Translations under genes and position numbers: made by a program
Notes under the pieces: generated by a model
Seen by the model: the letters and a program-made list of their open reading frames with translations, nothing else
Databases searched by the model: none
Told to the model about the DNA's origin: nothing
Assembly: GCA_002429315.1 (NCBI GenBank)
Contig: DIZC01000038.1
Coordinates: forward strand, 77,680-95,033
Source: Alphaproteobacteria bacterium UBA6038
GTDB lineage: Bacteria; Pseudomonadota; Alphaproteobacteria; Micropepsales; Micropepsaceae
Length of the DNA stretch: 17,354 nucleotides
Direction: 5' to 3'
Shown here: positions 1 to 5,931 of the stretch, in pieces
Layout: each line of letters begins with the position of its first letter
Position numbering within the stretch: position 1 is the stretch's first letter

Positions 1-185
1 TCGGAGGAGAAATTCTGGAAATCGCGATCCACGCTCCACACGTCGCGGTAGCGTGTCACCGCCCAGAAGCCCGGCCCATTCGGCTCATCGTGCCAGAACA
101 TCGGCGCGTTCTCCCGCAGCCAGCGGTACTGCGCGAAGGGATGCCCGTTTGCGAATTCCTGCGGCGACAGCAGATCGATGTTCAT
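1..185 (-). CDS. Cytochrome P450, N-terminal fragment (cut by window edge)
   Basis: Only the first 61 codons are present; the rest lies beyond base 1. The start is the ATG at 185-183, one base after the stop of the upstream small membrane gene, so translation is probably coupled. The fragment opens with MNIDLLSPQEFANGHPFAQY and continues with FWAVTRYRDVWSVDRDFQNF, the usual N-terminal pattern of soluble bacterial class I P450s (a Pro-rich start, 'RENAP', then 'vTRYrDV...d...FSS'). The haem-binding Cys region, the I helix and the substrate pocket are out of view, so the subfamily and substrate cannot be assigned. It is the last visible gene of an operon with an Lgt-like protein and a radical SAM enzyme, which suggests oxidation of a lipid or terpenoid-like substrate (inference). 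The family call is fairly secure for so short a fragment. Confidence 0.75.
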   Translation of the reverse strand, partial: MNIDLLSPQEFANGHPFAQYRWLRENAPMFWHDEPNGPGFWAVTRYRDVWSVDRDFQNFSS

Positions 186-186
186 T

Positions 187-465
187 TTATCCGTTCTTGC
201 GCAGGCTGAAGGCGACGGCGACCAGTCCGATCCCGACGACCAGCGGAATGCCGCCCACCATCAACGCCATCATCAGGATGTTGGCGCCTTCCGACGAGGA
301 ACTGGTCATCATGTCGTAAATCGCGCCCACGCCGAACACGCCGGTGCACAGTCCGGACGGGATGGCGATCAACAGGCCGATGACGAGCAAGGTGATCGCC
401 AGCGCCGTCCAATGCGGCTGGCGCCGAGCTATGGCTGGAGGCGGCGTAACGGGTGGATCAGACAT
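187..465 (-). CDS. Small two-helix membrane protein of unknown function
   Basis: This is a 92-residue protein that I do not recognise. A short Pro-rich cytoplasmic-looking head (MSDPPVTPPPAIARRQPHW) is followed by a hydrophobic stretch at about residues 20-49 (ALAITLLVIGLLIAIPSGLC), a polar loop with DMMTSSSSEG, and a second hydrophobic stretch at about residues 62-87 ending in SLRKNG. The second helix probably leaves the basic C-terminus in the cytoplasm. The ATG at 465-463 overlaps the 3' end of the radical SAM gene by 8 bp and has a GGGAG ribosome-binding site at 476-472. The stop lies one base before the P450 start. Its position between two redox enzymes fits a membrane anchor or partner for either of them, but that is inference only. 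Confidence 0.7.
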   Translation of the reverse strand: MSDPPVTPPPAIARRQPHWTALAITLLVIGLLIAIPSGLCTGVFGVGAIYDMMTSSSSEGANILMMALMVGGIPLVVGIGLVAVAFSLRKNG

Positions 466-1861
466 GGACGGGCTCCCGAAGGCGACGGTCGATGCCGTCG
501 CGATAGAAGAGGTTGTAGGTGTCGAACGGATAGATCTTGCGGTCCGGCGTGACGAAATGGATGCAGGAGCGCTTCACCGCGCCGATGCAGAAATTGTAGC
601 GGTCGAGGAACTGCACGATGACCACGCGGAACACCTTGTCGTAGCCGAGATCGCTCGGCACCTCGACCTTGGGCAGGCAGCACAGCAGATCGCCCAGCGC
701 GGTTTTCGTCGCCTCGCCGGTGGCCGACAGCGACATCAGATTGTAGATGCGCCTTTGCAGCTCAGGGTATTTTTCGAACGAAATGGTGTTGGGCGCAGCC
801 GCCAGCAATTCGTCCTTCGGGATGAGCTTGGTGATCGGCGTGACCCGCGTGCCGTCCCGCAAGCCATAAGCGATGGCGATTTCGTCCGGATTGCAGGGCA
901 GAGGGATCACATCATCCAGATCGAACACGCCGGAGTTGAGTCCGATTTCGCGGCGGATGTCGGTGAGCAGGAAACGATCGCGATTCTTGTCGAAATTTTC
1001 GTTGCGGCCGGCATCCTGCACCGGCTGGAAGGTGATGCCGCGCACACATTTGTAGGTGAGCGCATGGCGCACGATGGCGCCGATCTCCTCGTCGTTCTGG
1101 CCGCGCTTGATGACGCAGACCAAGGTCGTCGAGACGCCAAACTCCTCCAGATTGGCGAGCGCGCTTTCCCGCACCCGCCGCAAATCCGCGCCGCGCAGAT
1201 TCTCCAGCGCGCTCTTCTTCATCGAATCGAATTGCAGATACACCTCGAAACCCGGCTTGAGCTTCGCCAGCTCCGCCACGAAAGCGCGGTCGCGCGCGAT
1301 GCGGATGCCGTTGGTGTTCAGCATGACGTGGCGGATGGGCTTCGATTTCGCCAGTTTCAGAATGTCGAGAATCTGCGGATGGATGGTGGGCTCGCCGCCG
1401 GAAATCTGCACCAGGTCCGGCTCGCGCTCGCTCTCCACCAGGGTCTCCAGCATGGCGTCCACTTCGGCGAGGCTGCGGTGCCGCGTCTTCTTCGGCGAGG
1501 AATCCGCGAAGCACACCGGGCAGGTGAGGTTGCACTCGTCGTTGATCTCGATCAGCGCGAGGTATGAATGCTGCTCGTGATCGGGGCACAGGCCGCAATC
1601 GTAGGGGCAGCCGCGCTCCGTGCGGCTCTGGAAGGCGAGCGGCCGGTCACCGGGCTTGAGCCAGTCCTTCTGCGATTTGTAATAGGCGATGTCGCTCGCC
1701 ACTTTCGTCTTCTGCGCGCCGTGTTCGGTGCAGCGCTTGAGGAAGAACACTTCGCCCTCCTCGAACGCGATCTTCGCCGGCACGAGCCGCAGGCACACCT
1801 CGCAGAGCGACGTGGTCTGTCCGTAAAAGATGTAGTCCTTAGACGGCCGCACGAAGCTCAT
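458..1861 (-). CDS. Radical SAM enzyme of the Tes/MJ0619-like family
   Basis: This 467-residue protein resembles the COG1964 group, which includes archaeal tetraether synthase (Tes) and MJ0619, a radical SAM methylase. The radical SAM cluster is C110/C114/C117 (ECNLTCPVCFA), followed by the SAM-binding GGEP of QISGGEPTIHP. Extra Cys groups typical of the family are seen: C20/C23/C44 near the N-terminus (rubredoxin-like), C85/C89/C92 (GCPYDCGLCPDHEQHS), PLPC near residue 330, C394/C395, and C425/C433 in a conserved C-terminus (CIGAVKRSCIHF, then YPFDTYNLFYRDG). Known family members join or methylate unactivated alkyl carbons, or methylate pterins. The ATG start has CGGAG five bases upstream and lies inside the 3' end of the Lgt-like gene. 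The family is well supported; the reaction is unknown, and a lipid substrate is inferred from the neighbours. Confidence 0.85.
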   Translation of the reverse strand: MSFVRPSKDYIFYGQTTSLCEVCLRLVPAKIAFEEGEVFFLKRCTEHGAQKTKVASDIAYYKSQKDWLKPGDRPLAFQSRTERGCPYDCGLCPDHEQHSYLALIEINDECNLTCPVCFADSSPKKTRHRSLAEVDAMLETLVESEREPDLVQISGGEPTIHPQILDILKLAKSKPIRHVMLNTNGIRIARDRAFVAELAKLKPGFEVYLQFDSMKKSALENLRGADLRRVRESALANLEEFGVSTTLVCVIKRGQNDEEIGAIVRHALTYKCVRGITFQPVQDAGRNENFDKNRDRFLLTDIRREIGLNSGVFDLDDVIPLPCNPDEIAIAYGLRDGTRVTPITKLIPKDELLAAAPNTISFEKYPELQRRIYNLMSLSATGEATKTALGDLLCCLPKVEVPSDLGYDKVFRVVIVQFLDRYNFCIGAVKRSCIHFVTPDRKIYPFDTYNLFYRDGIDRRLREPVHV

Positions 1862-2546
1862 ACGATCTCCGCATCATGAAAAGACTGTAGGCGAACAGAC
1901 CGATGCAAATCAGGTGGAACAGATTGAACGGGCCGATCACGGCCGGGTAGGGCTTCAGGAATTCCCATGCGAAGCGCTGCACAGCATACCACGCCACGAA
2001 CAGATAAAAGCCGTTGCCGATGATAGCCGCATTGCGGGCGCGGAGCGCGCGCAGCCAGAAGGCGAGGAACGCGAGCATCGCTGCGGACTCGTAGAGCTGT
2101 ATCGGATGGCGCAGGATGCCGTCGCCGAAATCCACGCCCCACGGCAAATGCGTCGGCGTGCCGTAGGTGTAGTCCGGCAGCCCGGCGAAGAAGCAGCCGA
2201 GGCGCCCGACGGCAATGCCGAGCGCCAGTGGCCCAACAAACGGCAGTCCCGTCGAGCCGCGGATGCCGCGCAGCCATTTGTAGAGCTCGACCGCCGCCGC
2301 GCCGCCGGCGATGGCCCCGGCGATGGAATGGCCCAAGGTCCAAAGTCCGGCGAGCCCCATGTTGAAGCTGCCGAACAGCACTGCGCCGGCGATCGCGCCC
2401 AAGGCCAGAGCGAGAAAATAGGTCGGGTCGTCCTTCAGCCGCGGCCTCGCCGAATACCCGGCAAGCCATCCACGCCGTGCGATCCACCAGCCGAGCGCAC
2501 CCGCCGCCGTCCAGGCGAGCAGGTCGAAAACCGTGTGAATCAGCAT
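1839..2546 (-). CDS. Lgt-like (prolipoprotein diacylglyceryl transferase family) membrane protein
   Basis: This is a 235-residue polytopic membrane protein with about six to seven hydrophobic segments. It carries the Lgt family landmarks: GHSIAGAIAGG at 72-82, GRLGCFFAG at 114-122, RHPIQLYES at 146-154 and QRFAWEFLKPYP at 190-201. True Lgt transfers diacylglyceryl from phosphatidylglycerol to the lipobox Cys of prolipoproteins. Here the canonical GRxGNFxNxE signature reads GRLGCFFAG, with the Asn residues replaced, and the protein is shorter than the usual 270-290 residues, so it is probably a paralogue rather than the housekeeping enzyme. Arg115, His147, Glu153 and Arg191 match family-conserved positions. 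Its 3' end overlaps the radical SAM gene by 23 bp. An acyl- or glyceryl-lipid substrate handed to the downstream redox enzymes is a reasonable inference. Confidence 0.8.
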   Translation of the reverse strand: MLIHTVFDLLAWTAAGALGWWIARRGWLAGYSARPRLKDDPTYFLALALGAIAGAVLFGSFNMGLAGLWTLGHSIAGAIAGGAAAVELYKWLRGIRGSTGLPFVGPLALGIAVGRLGCFFAGLPDYTYGTPTHLPWGVDFGDGILRHPIQLYESAAMLAFLAFWLRALRARNAAIIGNGFYLFVAWYAVQRFAWEFLKPYPAVIGPFNLFHLICIGLFAYSLFMMRRSYELRAAV

Positions 2547-2644
2547 GGGATGCCCCGGGCGCGCCCACCGCGGACCTCAAATGTGCTTGCAATCCGCGAG
2601 CGTTACCATGACAAGAAATTCAGCCATCCGACAGCCCAGAGCCG

Positions 2645-4435
2645 ATGAACGCGCCAGCCGCCACAATGCCGGATTCCAGGAAAGCCAGGCGCTTTCGCGT
2701 GATCCTCATCAAGCCGTCGCACTACGACGACGACGGCTACGTGATCCGCTGGTGGCGCTCCACCATGCCGTCGAATTCGCTGGCGAGCGTCTATGGCCTG
2801 GTGATGGATTCGATCGAGCGCGGCGCGCTCGCCGATTACGCGCAGGTCGACGTCACGCCCATCGACGAAACCAACACCCGCGTCCGCATCCCCGATATCA
2901 TCCGCGAATTTTCAGAGGCGAGCACGCGCGGCTTCGTCGGTCTTGTCGGCGTGCAGTCCAATCAGTATCCGCGCGCGCTCGACATCGCGCGGCCGCTGCG
3001 CGCCGCCGGCATTCCGGTGGTATTGGGCGGCTTCCACGTCTCAGGACTGCTGTCGATGTTCGACACGCTGATGCCGGATCTGCAACTGGCCCTCGACTTG
3101 GGCGTGAGCCTGTTCGCTGGCGAGGCGGAGGGGCGCATGGACGCCATCCTGCGCGATGCCGCGGCGGGCACGCTCAGGCCGATCTACAACTACATCGAAG
3201 ACCTGCCCGGCCTCGAAGGCACCATCACGCCGTTCCTGCCCTACAGCCACGTGGTGCGCACCATCGGCAACATGACGAGCTTCGATGCCGGCCGCGGCTG
3301 CCCGTTCCAGTGCTCGTTCTGCACCATCATCAACGTGCAGGGGCGCCAGTCGCGCCGCCGTTCGCCCGACGATGTCGAGCGCATCCTGCGCCAGAACTGG
3401 GCGCAAGGCGTCGACCGCTACTTCATCACCGACGACAATTTCGCCCGCAACAAGGATTGGGAGATCATCTTCGACCGCATCATCGAGCTGCGCGAGCGCG
3501 ACGGCATGGATGTGCGCTTCATGATCCAGGTGGACACGCTGTGCCACAAGATCCCGCGCTTCATCGAGAAATCGAAGCGCGCCGGCGTCACCCGCATCTT
3601 CATCGGGCTGGAGAACATCAACCCGGACAATCTGATGGCGGCGAAGAAGCGGCAGAACAAGATCACCGAATATCGCAAGATGCTGCTGGCGTGGAAAGCG
3701 GCCGGCATCTGGACCTATGCCGGTTACATTCTCGGCTTCCCCGGCGATACCTACGAGTCCATCGCCGCCGACATCGAGATCATCAAGCGCGAGCTGCCGC
3801 TCGACATTCTGGAATTCTTCTTCCTGACCCCGCTGCCCGGGTCCGAGGACCACAAGAATTTGTGGACCAAGGGCATCGCCATGGATCCCGATCTCAACAA
3901 ATACGATCTGGAGCACGCCGTCACGGCGCACCCGAAGATGAGCCAGGCGGAGTGGGAGAAGATCTACTGGGACGCCTGGCAGCTCTACTACACGCCGGAG
4001 CACGTCGAGACGATCTTCCGTCGCGCCAAGGCGAGCGGCATCGACATCTGGCGGCTGATGGTGATCGTGCTGTGGTTCGCCAGTTCCTTGCGGGTGGAGC
4101 GCGTGCATCCGTTGCAGGGCGGCATCCTGCGCTTCAAGAACCGCCACGAGCGCCGGCCCGAGCTGCCGCTCGAATCCGCCTTCGTGTTCTACCCAAAATT
4201 CGCCGCGGAGTTCGTCCGCAAACATGCGCGCATCCTGCGCGAGGCGTGGCGCATGCGCGCGATCTGCCGGCGTGTGGATCGCGATCCCACAAGCCTCGCC
4301 TACACCGACCTTGCTTTGACGCCGGTGACCGACGATGACGTCGAGACGCTCGCGATGTTCACCCACAATGCGGGGGCGCGCGGCGCCGTCGCCCACGCCC
4401 GCAAGATCCGCGAACTCACCCACGCCGCGGAATAG
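2645..4435 (+). CDS. B12-binding-domain radical SAM protein
   Basis: This 596-residue protein is read as a cobalamin-binding-domain radical SAM enzyme of the broad BchE/HpnP/HpnR type. Residues about 15-170 form a Rossmann-like N-terminal domain (RFRVILIKPSHY at the start, GIPVVLGGFHVS at 122-133). The radical SAM domain begins at about residue 205, with the cluster Cys at C219, C223 and C226 (RGCPFQCSFCTI). Later family features include YFITDDNFARNKD, RIFIGLENINPDNL, YAGYILGFPGDTYES and FFLTPLPGSEDH. The classical B12 ligand motif DxHxxG is not visible, so cobalamin binding is not certain. A C-terminal region of about 170 residues is unassigned. The gene diverges from the Lgt-like operon across 98 bp and probably shares its role. 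It is longer than typical hopanoid methylases (about 500-530 residues) and I do not assign it to them. Confidence 0.85.
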   Translation: MNAPAATMPDSRKARRFRVILIKPSHYDDDGYVIRWWRSTMPSNSLASVYGLVMDSIERGALADYAQVDVTPIDETNTRVRIPDIIREFSEASTRGFVGLVGVQSNQYPRALDIARPLRAAGIPVVLGGFHVSGLLSMFDTLMPDLQLALDLGVSLFAGEAEGRMDAILRDAAAGTLRPIYNYIEDLPGLEGTITPFLPYSHVVRTIGNMTSFDAGRGCPFQCSFCTIINVQGRQSRRRSPDDVERILRQNWAQGVDRYFITDDNFARNKDWEIIFDRIIELRERDGMDVRFMIQVDTLCHKIPRFIEKSKRAGVTRIFIGLENINPDNLMAAKKRQNKITEYRKMLLAWKAAGIWTYAGYILGFPGDTYESIAADIEIIKRELPLDILEFFFLTPLPGSEDHKNLWTKGIAMDPDLNKYDLEHAVTAHPKMSQAEWEKIYWDAWQLYYTPEHVETIFRRAKASGIDIWRLMVIVLWFASSLRVERVHPLQGGILRFKNRHERRPELPLESAFVFYPKFAAEFVRKHARILREAWRMRAICRRVDRDPTSLAYTDLALTPVTDDDVETLAMFTHNAGARGAVAHARKIRELTHAAE

Positions 4436-4556
4436 GTTGCGGTAGTTCGGATATGCATTCGACATCGAAGCGTAAAACGGTGCGACGGAAGTTAAGCGCT
4501 CGGCCAGTGACTGTGGCCACCGGGGGCGATCACGGCAACGCGCGGGCCCCGTTTTC

Positions 4557-4805
4557 TCAGGTTGGTGGCAGAGGAAGCCTCTGCTCAACCTCGCGTCGGA
4601 CCTGCTCCAGGTCTTCCAGCCGGACAGATGTGCCATTCATCTGAGAGCCCGCCGGCTCGGCGCGGCGCACGCCGTCCTCCCAAGCCGCCAGAATCTCCAG
4701 CCGTTCGGGGTCCTTGAGGCGGCGGTCGCGCAGCACATCGTGGGGGCGGTGGTAAATGCGGGTGGGGTTCAATTTGGCTTCTTCCACAAGCTTGGTATTC
4801 TTCAT
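4557..4805 (-). CDS. Small conserved-looking protein of unknown function, divergent from ku
   Basis: This is an 82-residue, charged, probably helical soluble protein. It begins MKNTKLVEEAKLNPTRIYHR and contains DVLRDRRLKDPERLEILAAW followed by a C-terminal helix rich in Glu and Arg. The pattern 'NPtRiYxRPxDVLrDrRLxdxERLEILaAWE' resembles small hypothetical proteins I associate with Hyphomicrobiales; no function is known to me. No Cys or catalytic motif and no signal peptide are seen. The ATG at 4805-4803 is preceded by a perfect EcfG-type promoter, which fits a short leader of about 25 bases. It diverges from ku, so the two genes share an 84-bp control region. It is probably a general-stress-response gene; a link to end joining rests on position only. 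Confidence 0.7.
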   Translation of the reverse strand: MKNTKLVEEAKLNPTRIYHRPHDVLRDRRLKDPERLEILAAWEDGVRRAEPAGSQMNGTSVRLEDLEQVRREVEQRLPLPPT

Positions 4806-4836
4806 CGACGCTACACCTACTGGGACTGCCCGAGAG

Positions 4837-4862
4837 AACGTCCCGCCCGAGACCCGCGTTCC
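4837..4862 (-). promoter_or_regulatory. EcfG/RpoE2-type promoter upstream of the 82-residue gene
   Basis: On the minus strand GGAAC (4862-4858) is followed by 17 bases and CGTT (4840-4837), an exact match to the alphaproteobacterial general stress sigma factor consensus GGAAC-N16/17-CGTT. Transcription would begin near 4830, about 25 bases before the ATG at 4805. A second GGAAC on the plus strand at 4865-4869 forms the palindrome GTTCCGTGGAAC but has no matching -10 towards ku. Confidence 0.7.
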
Positions 4863-4889
4863 GTGGAACGGGAAGCCAGGAAAACAGCC

Positions 4890-5807
4890 ATGGCCAAGGC
4901 CAAGAAGAAGCCCACGTCCGCCAAGTCGCACGCGGCGAAGCCCTCGAACGAGAACGAGCCCGGCCAGCGCAAGCGGCCCACCCGGCCGGTCTGGCAGGGC
5001 AACCTCCGGCTTTCGCTCGTCAGCTGCCCGGTGGCGCTGTTCAATGCCACGTCGCGGGCGCACGACATTTCGTTCCATCTGCTGAATCCGGAAACCAACA
5101 ATCGCATCCGCATGATCCCGACCGATCCGGAAACCGGACCGGTCGAACGCTCCGGCCTGGTCAAAGGCTACGAGATCTCGAAGAACCATTATGTGATCGT
5201 CAGCAACGAAGAGCTCGACGAGGTGAAGCTCGAGACCACGCACACGCTGGAGATCGAGCGCTTCGTCGATGCCAGTTCGATCGACCGGCTCTACTGGAAC
5301 GATCCATATTTTCTGGTGCCCGACGGCAAGGACGGCCTGGACGCCTTTATCGTGATCCGCGAGGCGATGGCGGAAGAGGGCCGCATCGCGCTCGGCCGCG
5401 TGGTGATGCACACCCGCGAGCGGCTGATGGCGATCGAGCCCCGCGGCAAGGGCCTGCTCGCCTACTCCTTGCGCATGGCCAACGAGGTGGTGAACCCTGC
5501 CACCATGTTCGACGACATTCCGGAATCAAAGCCGGACCGGCGCATGGTGGACATCGCGCAGAAGATCATCGAGCAGCAGGAAGGCCCGTTCGAGCCGCAG
5601 GAGTTCAAGGACCGCTACGAGGAAGCGCTGCGCGAGCTGATCCGCCGCAAGGAGAAGGGCGAAGCGCCGGTCGCGGCCGAACCTGCACCACCGGCCAGCA
5701 ACGTCGTCAGTCTCATGGACGCGCTGCAGAAGAGTCTCAAGAAAAAGGGCGCGGCGGCACCTGCGTCGCGCGCGAGTACATCGGCCAAGCGCAAGCGCGC
5801 GCGGTAA
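4890..5807 (+). CDS. ku: Ku, non-homologous end-joining DNA end-binding protein
   Basis: This 305-residue protein is bacterial Ku, a homodimeric ring that binds double-strand DNA ends and recruits LigD. The Ku core starts at about residue 33 (RPVWQGNLRLSLVSCPVALF) and includes the family hallmarks GLVKGYEISKNHYVIVSNEE, EIERFVDASSIDRLYWNDPY, REAMAEEGRIALGRVV and RERLMAIEP. A Lys-rich head of about 30 residues (MAKAKKKPTSAKSHAAK) and a basic C-terminal tail (AKRKRAR) flank the core; such tails aid DNA or LigD contact in known Ku proteins. The ATG at 4890 was chosen because the similarity and the Lys-rich head begin there, with GGAAG/CAGG upstream. In-frame sequence further upstream overlaps the divergent promoter region. 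ligD lies convergently downstream, completing the two-protein NHEJ system. Confidence 0.95.
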   Translation: MAKAKKKPTSAKSHAAKPSNENEPGQRKRPTRPVWQGNLRLSLVSCPVALFNATSRAHDISFHLLNPETNNRIRMIPTDPETGPVERSGLVKGYEISKNHYVIVSNEELDEVKLETTHTLEIERFVDASSIDRLYWNDPYFLVPDGKDGLDAFIVIREAMAEEGRIALGRVVMHTRERLMAIEPRGKGLLAYSLRMANEVVNPATMFDDIPESKPDRRMVDIAQKIIEQQEGPFEPQEFKDRYEEALRELIRRKEKGEAPVAAEPAPPASNVVSLMDALQKSLKKKGAAAPASRASTSAKRKRAR

Positions 5808-5825
5808 ACGTCTGTCGCTGTCGTC

Positions 5826-5873
5826 ATCACCCGGCCCGGAGCGTTTTGCGAAGGGTCCGGGTGATCCATTTTT
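5826..5873 (+). terminator. Rho-independent terminator-like hairpin after ku
   Basis: ATCACCCGG (5826-5834) pairs with CCGGGTGAT (5857-5865), with two further inner C-G pairs after one mismatch. The 3' arm is followed three bases later by TTTTT (5869-5873). It lies 18 bases after the ku stop in the convergent ku/ligD gap. It could equally be part of a genomic palindromic repeat. Confidence 0.5.
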
Positions 5874-5891
5874 CGTTGAGACAAATTGGGT

Positions 5892-5910
5892 CGCCCGCAT
5901 AAAGCGGGCG
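5892..5910. repeat. Perfect 7-bp inverted repeat in the ku/ligD convergent gap
   Basis: CGCCCGC (5892-5898) and GCGGGCG (5904-5910) flank the loop ATAAA. This hairpin lies 21 bases from the ligD stop and has no T run on the minus strand. With the hairpin just upstream it resembles the short palindromic units scattered between genes in Bradyrhizobium-like genomes; that resemblance is from memory. Confidence 0.45.
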
Positions 5911-5931
5911 GTGACGATTTATGAAACGAAA

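Noticed and set aside
344..1567. Long plus-strand open frame of 407 codons opposite the radical SAM gene
   Set aside because: Its translation is low-complexity Arg/His/Ala/Asp-rich with no family pattern; it is the antisense shadow of a clearly recognised gene in high-GC DNA.
2545..4338. Plus-strand frame of 597 codons overlapping the B12-type radical SAM gene in another frame
   Set aside because: It is extremely Arg/His/Pro-rich and matches no family; the other frame carries the CxxxCxxC motif and domain structure.
4502..4518. GGCCA-GTGACTG-TGGCC hairpin as a terminator of the B12-type radical SAM gene
   Set aside because: The stem is only 5 bp and no T run follows, so it is too weak to call.
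4453..4644. Small plus-strand frame of 63 codons in the gap after the B12-type radical SAM gene
   Set aside because: It overlaps the 82-residue minus-strand gene, is Ser/Arg/Thr-rich and has no clear ribosome-binding site.
4865..4869. Plus-strand GGAAC as an EcfG -35 element for ku
   Set aside because: No CGTT or GTT lies 16-18 bases downstream, and a start there would fall on or after the ku ATG.
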